Assembly: GCF_019703515.2 (NCBI RefSeq)
Contig: NC_059347.1
Span: 22,132,501 to 22,196,500, forward strand
Length of the DNA stretch: 64,000 bases
Source: Myxocyprinus asiaticus
Taxonomy: Eukaryota; Chordata; Actinopteri; Cypriniformes; Catostomidae
Direction of reading: 5' to 3'
Part shown: positions 21,841-34,310 of the stretch, one piece after another
Layout of the letters: each line of letters starts with the position of its first letter
Position numbering within the stretch: position 1 is the first letter of the stretch
Program-made: the position numbers and the translations under genes
The notes under the pieces: model-generated
What the model was told of the DNA's origin: nothing
The model's database searches: none
Seen by the model: only the letters and a program-made list of their open reading frames with translations

Positions 21841-24800
21841 TTCAGAATGGTATGTGATCTCTGTAATATTAGTACCAAGGAAATTTAGAATACATAAAGT
21901 ACATGTACACATTGTATTAGCATTATGGCAGACGATACATTCAGGAAATACTATCATTTTCAACTCAATCTGCAGCAATCTGAAGTTTTCTTTTCTTTAA
22001 GGTTGAAAGAAAAATGAGTAAGAAATTATATCTCAAAATGACTATTGAAAGTTGTTTATACCTGCAAATGGCTAGACTGATCTGGCAGAATCTGCATTGT
22101 TGTTTGTATGAGGAGATCTTACATCTTTTCACAAACCACGTTTCATCCAAAAAGAAAGAAAGATATAAAGAAAAGAAAGAAAAAGAAAAAAGAATTCATC
22201 CTGCTTTATTCTTGCTTCACTAATAAGTCTGATCACAGTCGAGGACTAACAACACAATCATGGCAATTAGCACAACATATTCACATCAATTCTAAAATTA
22301 TGTCTCAAAACACACACACACATGCACGCACACATGCACGCACACACACACAATGTGTCACATTTTCACAATGCGAGGTTTTGAATTCACACTGTTAATT
22401 TTCAGCCTGTGTGGCTTCCAGCCTGCCTGTGTCATCTTTGTTGAGGAGGTTAGTTTTTGCCCTGATGTAGAGTAAGCTTGTTTTCACAAGCAAAACAAGA
22501 TAAAAGTTAAAAGAAGAAGAATGCACAGAACACTGTAATTAAAAGGTTCCTTAAAACACCTTTTAAGACTTTCAAGATACAGTATGATGCAAAAGATTCA
22601 GACTAGGAGGAACATTTTACAGTCTTGGAGGAATTACTTAATACTATTGTTTTAAATAAAAGTGGATATTTAACATGGATATTTCATTCCCAGTAAACCA
22701 TTGCAATAGGGGGTTGTTGCACAGCCCTATAGTGATGTAGGCTTTTCTGCTTATAGACTCAACGAAATGTCTTACTCTTCATATTGGAGCAAGATTCTGT
22801 GTTTTTCACCCCTCTTTGCATAATTCAAAATAGTTGCCATTGTGGAGGTGTAACAGCCCACAAACATCGGCTTGATCTTTTCCTTAATACAAAAGTCAGA
22901 TTGTGTGTCCCATTTAGCAAAGAGGCCTTGTGAACTGTGAGACGAGAACCACCCACCATCACATTCATTTCTAGGTCTGTTTCAACTGAAAAATAACCCA
23001 GATAAATATACCTATATAAATACATATAGAGAGAAAATACTCACTATAACATCTGTGATTACAACAGATGAAAAGCTGTTTACGGAGGATTTTTAGGTGT
23101 CCTGTATTCCACTCTTTTCACATTTGATATAAAAAACATATAAAACACAGGGTTCAATTCCTCAGAGGCATTGAAAAGCTTAGAACAAGAGAGAAACATA
23201 TGACATCTCAGTAAAAAGCTAGCTAAATACAAAATTGCCACTCTCAGAGCAGTCTCCCTCCATTGATGTGAAACTAATTTTTCTGTAAATTTGCATATAA
23301 GATTTCATGAAACATTTAAAAATGTAGAGTCTACACAAGCTTCCCCTGATCATTTAACAGTCTCCATGTAGACATCCATCATCATCAGTTTTAGCATCTG
23401 TTCTGAGAGACCCTCTGCCTCTCTGGTCCCCCTGTGAATGCATGCTCGTTTCACTGGTGTATTTCAACACTTTAAGCAAAACGCAAAAGAGTCTCATGAC
23501 TAAAACAGAATATGATGATAATAAGGAGATTGTTTAAACTGAATAAGAAAAAACTGTTATTTTATTGTAATAATCGTTATTTATAGAATAGAATATTTTC
23601 AGCCAATTGATGTCCCATTAATTAAGCAAGTGTCACAGGAGATGTTCTCCTTATTTTCCTGGAATTCATGTGTATGAACTAGTGATATACGCACAAAGAT
23701 GAGTGAATTAAAGGAAGGCTGTATGTGTTAAAATAACTATTTCACATGCTAAACTTTGTTCATGTGATGTTAAAAAAAATCACATGAACAAAAAAAGAAA
23801 AAAGAAACACAAATGATGCCCCAACAATATCAGAAATAACAGTATGAGGAGAGAGAGAACAAACAGTGCACTTCTACACAAGCCATCCCTTGCTTTTCTA
23901 AACTCTCTCTGTGCTCTTTATTCACCTAACATGTCCACACTTGCCCTTGAGTAGCTCTGTCAGTGCATGGAAAGCACCTCACAGCCCTGACAAGAGCAGC
24001 ACTAAATCAGAAATCAGTGCCTGGCAGAGAAGTAAGCCACCATGAAGGTCACAGACATCAGCAGAATGCCATCTTTATCCACACAGAGCACATAGCCGTG
24101 ACCAACAGGAGGATTCTCCCTGTCTGGGATAGGCAATGTGCCATACTCTCATCTCTCTAGCAGTTTTAAAACAGAATTAACCAAAAGAATGGAATGCAAT
24201 TAGACAGAATATTTTCCTAATGCAAGCAATAAGGACATTAAATGCATAACAAGTTTACAGTGTGTATTGTCCACAAGATGTTCCTGGCCCTGTCTGTAAT
24301 TTACACTACAGACACAGATAAATGTTATTTATTTCCATTGTGTGCCTGTTTATGGCTGGAATAAAAAAATCAAACCTGAACTTGAAACTTGAGAATGAGT
24401 TATTGTTATAATTATTTATTTAGAGAGTATATACAGTGTGTGCCTTTAATCTGGCACTAGCGCCATAATTATTACCTATAAACATAATTAGCGAAACTGG
24501 GCTATAATTTCCCCAATAATTCGGCGATTTTTATTATGGACCTGAAAACACGTTTATAACACATAAACATATTGCCATCTGCTGGTGATTTAGAGAAGTT
24601 ATTTGTGCACTGTGCAGCTTCAACAGCTAAATCTTGGTCCTCCTTGAGCTTGCTTGAGACAGGATCCAGTGTGCATTTTAACACATTTTATCTTTAAGTT
24701 TATTAAGAAATACAAATGATTCAGTTAAATTTCATTTTGACAATCAAAATGTAATCATATTTAAATTAATGTGTGAGCGGTCACAGGGCACGCTCTCTTA

Positions 24801-26900
24801 TTCACTTTAAATTTCAGGTGGCATCCCATGAACCAGAGCTATAAACAGCCTCCACATCGGAATATATTTCAGCTTTACCATGAAATATCACTCTTATAAA
24901 GGCTCAAAATGTTCCCTTTTAGGTTGATGATAGTCCAGTTTGGCTGCTTCTCTAATACCAGTTCAGGTTTGGAGTCATACTAAGCATATGTCTCTCAAAG
25001 ACCCAGTTGTAAGCTATGGCACTCTTATGGTATTATTAGCTATACACCATTAATCCTCTTTCAGTTAAGAGATTCATCCTGGGACAAGGTCTTTACTGAT
25101 GAAGCCAGACAGACCAGGCCATGACATGATGGTTGGACCAGTAGCCTACAGTCATTATTTGAAATCTGCATGCCACTTCTGGTCACAAAACATGTGTCCT
25201 ATTTAACTAATGTAACTAATTTAACTAATACATTAATACCAATGCAGTCTCATGACAAGTCTTAATGATAGTACAAGATGGTGATATCGCAAGAAATTGT
25301 ATGAGTTTGCTCCTACCAAAACATATGACTTTTACTCACACAGAGAAAAATAAACAAACCATCAAATGATGTTAATAACCCAAGTTAAGCCATGCAAATC
25401 TATGTGGTGCAAGCTGATAGGTTATTTAAACTTGTTTTCTGTTAAGCCATTCGGCTTACATCATGGGCGTCTGCAGGATTTTATCTGAGGGTATACATGG
25501 AAATTTTCCTAATACAGCCTTATACCTAGGGGGTCCGTGGGCATGCTCACCCGGGATAATTTTTTTGCAAAAACAACACCAAAGCATTAAATTCTGGTGA
25601 CTTTGAGAAAAGCTACTTTTCTCAAGTATAAGTAGCATTAATGTAACTATTGGCTATGGCATTTCTTCCAGTAACCATTCAGAACAAACGTGTTCTCGCA
25701 CTAAAAAGCAAAATGCACCACAACAAATAGAGCAGAATGCAGGTGTCTCGAGACGTGTTTTTATCAGTTGAAGAAGTTCTTTTCAACTTGACATGACATC
25801 TAAAAATGCAGCACTGCCATGAGAGATGCTAAAAACACAGTGAAACGTGACGAAGTTTTCAAGAGACATCGAACTAGCGAATATTTACATGGAAAACGAC
25901 TGAAAAACAGCACAAGCGGACGCATAAACACGTTCAGTTTGAACAGACCCTTGTTCATATGACAGCACTAGTTTCTCAAAGTTACCTTTCAAAAGGACAA
26001 CCTTTTGTTTCAGTTGACTATAGGTAAATTTCCACTTTGTCCAGCGCTGTTTGTTCCGTATTCGTAAATATCCCGATACTGTTTTACTGCATGAGAAAAC
26101 GCTTCAAATGATTCAGTGAGAGAGCGATCCGAACTAATTGTACTGAATCACGAATCGATTCAGACAGTTTTGCAGGCCCGTTTGGCCAATTCACTGAAAA
26201 GAACAGACTCAAAAGAATTATTCATTTGCAAATTGAGCAAACAGCCAACAGAAATATGGGACACACTTCATGATTAATGAAATATTCTGAGAGTAAATGT
26301 TTCTCAGGTCAGTCAGAGCACTCATGGTATCCACAGTTCAAATGGCCGTACTGCTGCAGGTGCCAATCAACTTGGGTCTCTCTCTTTGACTAACATATAA
26401 ACTGCTCAGTTTTGTAGCTTAGCTGGTTTCATTGGAGCGCACTATGAGAGTTTTTCTCTGAAAATGTTATTTGCTCAGGTGGTTGCTGGGGCTTTTCTTC
26501 TATTAGCTTGTACGGTAAGGTCTGCCTTTGGCCTTGACACATAGAAGTGCATCTTTAACAAGGTACACCTTGGCCAAATCTGGCCTGGCACACATCGCTT
26601 TCTTAAGTCATTAGATTAAATAAAACCACACATAGATAGTCTAAGTCACTAGTTAAATAAGCTCTGGGCCTTCCTGGTCCAGGTTCAAAATGGCTATTTA
26701 AGTCATTTTGACAAGAGGCCCAGGCACACATAGAAATTAAGTTCATTAGCGTTACGCCATTTGGCCATTTATTTGTACAGCAGCATGTTAGACATGCTTG
26801 ATGCTGCACATCTGGCATTTGGTCTAATTGTGCAGCAGTGATGTTTGTTAGCTCTCAAGACCATTATTTAAAACTATAACATTTAAAAGATTTTACCTTA
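21841..26900. other. Gene desert between otp and the ckmt remnant
   Basis: No spliced exon or RNA gene is recognised on either strand. A (CA)n tract with ATGCACG interruptions lies at 22309-22352. The stretch at about 25460-25640 looks like a fragment of a dispersed repeat, but its family is unknown to me. I looked here for the missing 3' creatine kinase exons on the - strand and found none. Confidence 0.5.
22309..22352. repeat. (CA)n imperfect microsatellite
   Basis: CA units interrupted by two 'tgcacg' segments. Confidence 0.9.
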
Positions 26901-26919
26901 CCAAAAGCAACTGCCCTGC

Positions 26920-27020
26920 TAAACAGACTAACATAGCCGGCCACCAGCATACAGTATACTGTATGTTGTGCTGTTATGCTGGTCTCCAGTATGGGATGCT
27001 GGTGTGCCGTTGTTCCTACC
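26920..27020. repeat. Short repeat with 'atgctgg' motifs
   Basis: The stretch has inverted and repeated CCAGCAT and ATGCTGG motifs around a small perfect palindrome (catacagtatactgtatg). It belongs to a dispersed fish repeat family by appearance. It lies where the next ckmt exon would be expected. Confidence 0.4.
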
Positions 27021-27191
27021 AGAGTTCCAATAGTAAATCTATGGTGGTTGGTCAGCTTCACAAATTTTGCAAGTGAATAGAAAGGGTATGCTGGTATCAC
27101 ATTTAAACTAGCACTAACTAACACTGTACACTTCCTCTAGTCTTATGCCTACAGTCTGCTTATGCTGGAACTTGTTGATGTGTGCACTTAC

Positions 27192-28301
27192 ATCGATAAG
27201 CTGCTGCTGTTCTTGCTCAGTCATCTCTGTCAGGCTGTAGTTTTTGCCTGTCAGGTCCTCTTTCAGTCCAGAAAGAGCCTGGACTACAACACGCTCCACC
27301 TCATGGCATTCAGCGCGGGAGCAGGCAGGTGGCAGGCTGAGCCCGCGAATACTACGGCCTGTGCGCACATGTGAGGACAGCACAAAATTCTCATCAAACA
27401 TCCCCGAAGTGATCTGTTCAAAGGACACCATTAGAAACATGTTTAGTGCACTTAAAAAAATAGGTTAAGACTAAACCTTGTTCTGAACTAAATTGGGGAA
27501 AGATGTGTCTTGCAAAACCAGCTTAAACCAGCCTAAGCTGGTTTACAGTAGGATGGTCTAGCTGGTCTCCCAGCCAGGCCAAGCTGGTTCTCAGATGGTC
27601 TCGCAGACTGACAAGCTGAAAAGTGCCCCAAACCCTTGTAAATTTAGTAGACAGATCAGGCTGTGAGAACAGCTACAGTAAAACCAGCAAACCAGTTTAG
27701 GCTAGTTTAAGCTGTATTTTTTTCTTTTTTTTTTTTTATTATGGTGTTCAGTAAAGTTTTGGCTCAAACTAACCAGTAAAATATTTAACTGGTTATTTGG
27801 GTGTTCTATGGTATTAGTAAGTAAGGACACTAGATGACTATTTTACTTTTGAGCTGTCCAAGACTGTAGGGTGCTTCATGGTTGTGGGATCATAGCCATT
27901 GTGTCTGTCCTTAATAACTGGATCAAAGAGTTCAGCAAACACCTGAGAAATACAACCACAGTCATTGATACAGTGCCTGTGTGTGTACTTACGCAGAAGA
28001 CTCAAGTAAACTCCAATTTGCTGCCATTAACTGACAAGAGTTATACCATGGACACATGACAATTTTATCTCTTCAAACTATGAACTCATATAAGTAACTG
28101 TACCTCATAGCTTTCGTCATCACCAGCCACCATGCCCACAGTCTTGATGAAGGGATGACCAGGGTTGTCTACTCCAGTCTGAATGCTTTGGTCAAGGCTC
28201 CAGTTATTGGGGGTTAGCTTGTCCCTCAGATGGCCATAAACGGCAGGGTCAAAGCCAAAGCCACGCAGTTGTTGTGTTTGCGCAGATCTGGGAAATCAGC
28301 A
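27192..28301 (-). pseudogene. ckmt2: Mitochondrial creatine kinase remnant (ckmt2-like)
   Basis: Three consecutive - strand exons with good splice signals: 28301-28104, 27942-27847 and 27413-27192. They encode [11 protein letters not shown], then [39 protein letters not shown]; and [14 protein letters not shown], then [20 protein letters not shown] and [11 protein letters not shown]. These are the N-terminal domain and the first nucleotide-binding residues of the kinase. The first exon is 198 nt where phase needs 199, a 1-bp deletion in a C run (28246-28248). The usual Arg before VRTG is His. No exon with the targeting peptide or the catalytic Cys half is found. The position next to rasgrf2 on the same strand favours ckmt2 over ckmt1; residues alone do not decide. 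Confidence 0.8.
27513..27716. repeat. Palindromic 'aagctggttt' repeat
   Basis: The termini carry inverted copies of ccagcttaaaccagcctaag-type sequence, with internal 'gctggtct' motifs. This is a common short nonautonomous fish repeat. A related block lies at 51003-51236. It falls in the intron between two creatine kinase exons. Confidence 0.5.
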
Positions 28302-28477
28302 CTGTGACAGATTATAACCAAATTTTTAACAGGAGTCGCATGCATTCCTCTCGAATTTGGTAATCACTGCATGATGTGCCAATGTTTTTGTGAAGGGCAA
28401 AATATATATCCTTGTTCTGTACTTCATTAGAAACCAGGTAAAGGTACAGAATAATAATACATTTTAATTAATAATTG

Positions 28478-28479
<2 letters not shown>

Positions 28480-28537
<58 letters not shown>
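28480..28537. repeat. (TA)n microsatellite
   Basis: About 29 TA units close to the left end of a Tc1-like element, which inserts at TA. Confidence 0.95.
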
Positions 28538-28540
<3 letters not shown>

Positions 28541-28570
28541 TTGTTTTTGTTTTGTAGACATAAATATATA

Positions 28571-30185
28571 CAGTGCCTTGCAAAAGTATTCAGACCCCTG
28601 ACCAATTCTCTCATATTACTGAATTACAAATGGTACACTGAAATTTCATTCTGATTGATATTTTATTTTAAAAGACACAAAAAACTCAAAATCAGTTATT
28701 GTAAGGTGACATTGTTTTTTGGGGGGGTTTTTTTGTTGGGAAATATTTTTATGAAAAATAAAAAACTGAAATATCTTGCTTGCTTAAGTATTCAACCCCC
28801 ACACATTAATATTTGGTCAAGCCACCTTTAGCTGCAATTACTACTTTAAGTTTTTTGGGGTACATATGTACCAGCTTTGCACACAGTGACGAAGTGATTT
28901 TGGCCCATTCTTCTCGGCAGATTTGCTCCAGGTTGTTCAGGTTGGTTGGGTGATGCTTGTGGACTGCAATTTTCAAATAGTGCCACAGATTCTCAATAGG
29001 ATTGAAATCAGGACTTTGACTGGGCCACCGTAGGACATTTATCATTTTGTTCTTGAGCCACTCCAATGTTGCTTTGGCCTTGTGCTTGAGATCATTGTCA
29101 TGCTGAAAGGTGAATTTCCTCCCAAGCCTCAGTTTTTTAGTGGACTGAAGCAGGTTCTCTTGCAGTATTCCCCTATATTTTGCTCCATCCATTCTTCCTT
29201 CAAATTCTAACAAGATGCCCAGTCCCTGCTGATGGGAAGCATCCCATCATGATGCTGCCACCACCATACTTCACTGCAGGGATGGTGTGTTTTGAGGCAT
29301 AGGAACTGTTAGGTTTGCGAAACACATAGCGCTTTCAGTTTTGGCCAAAAAGCTCTATCTTGGTCTCATATGACCACAAAACCTTCTCCCACAGCTGGGT
29401 CACTCACATGCTTTCTGGCAAACTCCAGACATGCTTTCAGATGGTACTTTTTGAGTAACTTCTTTCTTGCTACCCTCCCATACAGGCCAGCATTATGCAG
29501 TGCTCTTGATATGGTTGACTGGTGCACCATTACTACACTCCCAGCCACTGAACTCTGTAGCTCCTTCAAAGTGATTGTTGGCCTCTCTGTGGCTTCTCTC
29601 ACAAGTCTCCTTTTTGTTAGAGCACTGAGTTTTGAGGGACGGCCTTTTCTTGGCAGTGCCTGGGTGGTGTGGTGCAGCTTCCACTTCCTGATTATTGATC
29701 CAACTGTGCTCAATGGGATATCCAAACATATTGGATATTATTTTGTAACCTTTCCCTAATCTATGCATTATTATTACTTCTGTGGAATGCTCTTTGGTCT
29801 TCATTTTCCTTCAGATTCACAGCCTGACCAATGATCCTTCAACAATGGGTTTTTTTATTCAGAAAATGTGATTGCAATTTTAATGATTCACAGGTGGATG
29901 CCAGTGGTAAAGTAATTGTGTCCTCGTTAGGGCAATTTCTTTCATCAGTGTAATCTGGCAGCTTCCACAGCACAGGGGTTGAATACTTATGCAAGCAAGA
30001 TATTTCAGTTTTTGTTTTTTGTTTTTAAATATTTCCCAACATAAAACCAATGTCACCTAACAATAACTGATTTTGAGTTCCAGTGTTTTAAAATAAAATA
30101 TCAAACAGAATGAAATTTCATTGCACCATTTGTAATTCAGTAATATGAGATAATTGATCAGGGGTCTGAATACTTTTTCAAGGCA

Positions 30186-30188
<3 letters not shown>
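28571..30188 (-). mobile_element. Tc1-like transposon with nested inverted repeats, dead
   Basis: Outer inverted ends are cagtgccttgcaaaagtatt (28571) and its near-complement ending ggcactg (30188). A second inverted pair lies inside: tcttgcttgcttaagtattc at about 28775 and gaatacttatgcaagcaaga at about 29982. Long terminal repeats of about 230 bp with inner and outer motifs are the IR/DR layout of Tc1-like elements. The left flank is TA; the right flank starts TG. The transposase between them reads on the - strand and is broken. Confidence 0.85.
28806..29804 (-). pseudogene. Tc1 transposase, inactivated
   Basis: Reading from 29804 down, the N-terminal helix-turn-helix region (MDIPLSTVGSIIRKWKLHHT) and second DNA-binding part (RATISRALHNAG type, read here as STISRALHNAGLYGRVARKK) are split between frames. 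The first catalytic Asp of the LWSDET motif is changed to Tyr (codon at 29368-29370, LWSYETKIELFG) and a stop follows two codons later. The second part (29213-28806) retains FQHDND and SPDFNPIENLWHYLK with the second Asp and the Glu. Frameshifts plus the lost Asp make it inactive. Confidence 0.85.

Positions 30189-30244
<56 letters not shown>
30189..30244. repeat. (TA)n-(TG)n microsatellite
   Basis: About 20 TA units followed by TG units, directly beside the right end of the Tc1-like element. Confidence 0.9.
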
Positions 30245-30245
<1 letters not shown>

Positions 30246-30288
30246 TTAAAAGATTACTTTAAAATGGTATTGTTATTCTTTTAAATTA

Positions 30289-32668
30289 GTGTGCCATTCA
30301 TGTACAGAACAAAATAATTCTCCTCTTGTACCTAAACTTGCTTTCATCACTAATGCACACTATGAATACTTACAAAAATGTTACAATACGGTTGATTGCT
30401 CATTTGGAAACATTTTAGTCTCGGATCACATCCTGGTGAGTTTAGAGGTGTTGCCACATATAGAGAAAAAGAAATCATATAGTTGGCGCCTTAATGTATA
30501 CCTTTTGCAAAATCCTGATTTCCAACAAATGTTAAAGGCTGAAATCAGTGTTTATATGGAGACCAACTGGTCCTCAGTATCCTCTGTAGGCATTGCTTGG
30601 GAGGCACTTAAGGCAGTTCTTAGGGGTCGGATCATACAGTATGCCTCATTCATCAAAATTTCCAAAGCACGAGAACTCGTGGAGTTGGAAGGAAATATTA
30701 AAAGTGCCGAGGCAGAGCTGAAGCACCGAATGTCGTCTAATGGCCTCAGAGAACTGACCCGACTGAAATACAGATATAATACTATTTTGTCGCGGAAAGT
30801 GGAGTTTTGGTTATTCGGGGCAAGACAGTCATACTTTGAGTCAGAGGACAAAGCAGGAAAACTTTTGGCTAGATACATAAAACAGAGAGTCTTTTTCTAC
30901 TATTTCCTCAGTGAAATCTGCTGGTGGTGAAAGATTTACCTCGGCCATTGATATTAATAATACTTTTAAAGAATTCTATCTTGATCTCTATAGTTCCACG
31001 TCTTCGTCTTCTGATGAAGAAATTAGGAACTTTGTGGAACCATTAGAACTCCCTAAATTGTCGACTGAGCCAAAAAATTCTCTTGATTCTGAAATAACCT
31101 TGGAGGAGCTTGATGAGGTAATTAAGTCCTTACCTACAGGCAAGGCTCCGGGGCCAGATGGTTTTGCAGCTGAAGTTTTTAGATCTTATGCTACAGAATT
31201 GGCTCCACTTTTGCTAGAAGTTTATATGGAATCATTAAAGAATGGAAAACTTCCCCCAACCATGACACAAGCCCGGATCAATCTGATTCTTAAAAAGGAC
31301 AAAGATCCAAGCGAGTGTAAAAGTTACCGTCCAATTTCCCTGATCCAGCTAGATGTAAAAATTTTGTTAAAAATTCTGGCTAACCAATTAAGTAAAGTTA
31401 TGACATCTCTTATACATGTAGATCAGGTGGGGTTTATTCGGGGCTCAGCTCTTCTGATAATATTAGGCGTTTCATCAATATCATGTGGTCGCTGCCATCT
31501 CACTTGACGACAAAAAGGCGTTTGATATGGTAGAATGAGATTATCTTTTTAAGATTTTGGAAATATATGGGTTTGGAAATACTTTTATTGGATGGATTAA
31601 GTTACTTTATAGACACCCAGTTGTGGCGGTACAAACGAATGGATTAATTTCAGATTATTTTACTCTGGATAGGGGCACTTGGCAGGGTTGCCCTCTTTCC
31701 CCATTATTGTTCTGTCTTGCCCTAGAACCATTAGCAGCCGCGATAAGAAAGGAGGATGATTTTCCAGGGGTGATGGCAGGAGGTGTGGCGCATAAGCTTC
31801 TGCTTTACGCAGATGATATTTTATTATTCGTCTCCGACCCTACTAGATCTATGCATTGCCTCCACAGAATTATCAATTCCTTTTCTAAATTTTCAGGATA
31901 CAGAGTTAATTGGTCTAAATCCGAAGCTTTGGCGCTGACAGCCTTCTGCCCAGTAATGGCTTTTCAACCGGGCACCTTTCATTGGCCCAAACAGGGCATT
32001 AAGTATTTGGGCATTTTATTCCCAGCAAATTTATGTTATTTATTTAGAGTTAATTTTAACCCTTTAATTAAAAGATTTTCGAGCAATGTGGGCAGGTTGG
32101 CTTCATTACATTTATCTATGATTGGGAAGGTTAATGTTATTAAAATGAATTTAACTACCTGCTACAATCTCTCCCTGTAGATGTCCCCCTCTCTTATTTC
32201 AAACAATTTGACAGCATAGTGAAGTCCTTCATTTGGAATGGTAAGCGCCCCAGGTTAAATTTCAATAAGTTACATAGGCCGATTGACAAGGGTGGGTTAG
32301 GTCTACCCAAGATTTTGTTTTATTATTATGCGTTCAGTCTCAGACATTTGGCTCATTGGTCGCTTCCACCTGAGAGAGCCCCTCCCTGGTTTCTTATTGA
32401 ACAAGAAGTTCTTGCCCCTATTTCACCATTGCAAAGCCTTTCGATCAAACTAACCGGAGAAGTTAAGTTACACCCCATTATCTCGCATTTGCACATGGTA
32501 TGGACAAAAGTGTCCAGAGTGTTTAATTCGGACATTTATTTAAATGTTGCCTCAAGCATATGGCTGAACCCTAAAGTGCGTGTTGGTGGGTCCCCTTTCT
32601 GTTGGTCAGAGTGGATTGGGAGGGGGGTTGCTGCACTCAGTGACCTATATATGAGAGTGGAGTACTGA
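30289..32668 (+). pseudogene. LINE ORF2 reverse transcriptase, broken
   Basis: Coding is split over three frames: 30289-30930, 30911-31507 and 31557-32668, the last broken by a stop at 32180. The first frameshift is near 30900; another is near 31480. In AFDMVE-x-DYLFKILE a conserved Trp codon has become a stop near 31537. The YADD active site (about 31806-31818) is intact as sequence. The product would nick target DNA and copy its own RNA in place; this copy cannot. Confidence 0.8.
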
Positions 32669-32744
32669 GATATTTTGATAATTTGTTTCAACCTTTTAAG
32701 ATTCCTAGATCACAGTTATTTAGGTTTTTGCAGCTGTGCCACCT

Positions 32745-33835
32745 GCTTTGTACTGCTGTGCCATTCTTTGAAACAGAGATCGGACCACAGCGCGGTACAG
32801 AAGCGGAGCACGTGTCTATATGCGGGGGTGCGCGGTCTCGTGCTGCTCTCCTATATGCTGCCTCTACAAGCCCGTAACTGACTAGAGCGAAGCATAATTA
32901 ACTTGAAATATTTTTAACAAGTACCATTGCTAAATAGAGATGGATAAAAAAATAAAAAAAAACGCAACAGAGACTACAATAAATGGGATGGATTGACAAA
33001 CAAGAATTTTTTTTTTTTTCTTCTTTTTGGAATCGAAGGTGCCGGAACACCGTTCCGGACAGTACTGGCCCAATTTAACCCCTGGATGTGGGTACAGATA
33101 AATATTTAAGTCCTTTTTTACTATAAATCTACTTTCAAATAGCCCTCCTATGCACTTTCAGGAGAGTTCTTCTTCGTCTTGTGTTTTTGCCGATTTACAT
33201 TCTTAATGCATTTCGCCACCTACTGGGGAGGGAGGAAAAAGGAAAAAATGGAGGTATAAAGCAAAATAAAAGAAGGTGGTGATATCATATCGCTTCTGAA
33301 GATATGAATTTAACCACTGGAGTCGTATGGATTACTTTTATGCTTCATTATATGCTTTTTGAAGCTTCAAATTTCTGGTCACCATTCACTTGCATTGTGA
33401 GGACCTACAGAGCTGAAATATCCTTCTAAAACTATTTGTTTGTGTTCAGTGGAAGAAAGTCAGTCACATCTGGGATGGCATGAAGGTAAGTCTATGATGA
33501 GAGAATTTTCATTTTAGGGTTTCATTTTCATTTTAACTGTTCCTTTGAAACATGTTTGTTTTCCACAAATGGAGTTGGAGATTGTTATTTGATCAAGCAA
33601 GCAAGACTATATACAGTAGGTTAACAGTTTACCTCTCTCTCACCCCAACTCCATCTTTCTACAATTTATTTAGTACATCAGTGGAGATTGAGAATTTAAG
33701 TTCAGGCCATCAGCGTCGTTTCCGCCTGACTGAACAAGCCAAATATGTTTTTGATCAGATGAGTTAGTGAACTCGTGAAACATTGTATATATCTTTCAGA
33801 TTACAAAACTTTATGAATGTCAATTACAAAAGGCA
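32745..33835. repeat. Repeats interrupting the LINE
   Basis: The LINE frame is lost after LFRFLQLCH. The interval holds a G+C-richer stretch (32760-32880), a block containing 'ccggaacaccgttccgg' (a short palindrome at about 33042-33058) and, from about 33086 to 33547, a truncated copy of the long palindromic repeat also found at 61237-61880. Nothing here is coding. Confidence 0.5.
33086..33547. repeat. Truncated copy of the 61.2-kb palindromic repeat
   Basis: Shared motifs in the same order as at 61490-61870: acagataaatatttaag, tttaaccactggagtc, atggattacttttatgc-type, ctgaaatattctt-type, gtcacatctgggatg-type and gagagaattttcatttt. Only the centre and right half are present. Confidence 0.65.
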
Positions 33836-34310
33836 GATAAAGTTTAGGTCACTAGATGGCGGTGTCCTAAAACAATAACGGAGTGTCTATTTACACTAAG
33901 TGCTATAGCCCATCTGGGCTGCTTTCGCAAGTTGTTTCTTTTGCCAGAGTCACGCTGAAACTGTCCTACATTTATTTTGGACCTGTCATTATGTCCAACA
34001 GTTTTGGATGGATGTTAAAATTTTCATAGCTAATAATGTCTTGCAAGATATCTCGATACATTTTAAAAGTCATTTTCGGCCACTTTGAATCAGACTCCTC
34101 TGAAAATTATGCTTGGTTTGTTATAAATGTATTTTATCTTATAGGCAAATTCTATATCCAGAAGTGCAAATTCACTAATAACAAACCAGCTTTCCGTGTT
34201 TTTTGAAAGAAATTAAAATGTACCTGAATACTATTTCATCTTCCAGAAATAAGAAAGCACTCAGAACTATTACAGTTTGCAATGTCTTTCATGTTTGTCC
34301 TTTAATCGAT

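Larger units (their letters stand above)
30285..34310 (+). mobile_element. L1-type LINE, 5' truncated and interrupted
   Basis: The + strand carries the end of an apurinic-type endonuclease (ILVSDHILVSLEVLP near 30410-30450), a linker, and a reverse transcriptase (PTGKAPGPDGFAAEVF, SYRPISLIQLDVKILLKILA, WQGCPLSPLLFCLALEPLA, LLLYADDILLF). A C-terminal region follows (FIWNGKRPRLNF). Its far C-terminal part (HLFWTCHYVQQFW type, about 33900-34310) reappears after about 1.1 kb of unrelated repeats. The organisation fits L1/Tx1-type non-LTR elements. The 5' end is missing and several stops and frameshifts interrupt it. The limits are approximate. Confidence 0.8.

Noticed and set aside
30552..30878. 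A 108-codon - strand frame
   Set aside because: Antisense to the LINE coding region.
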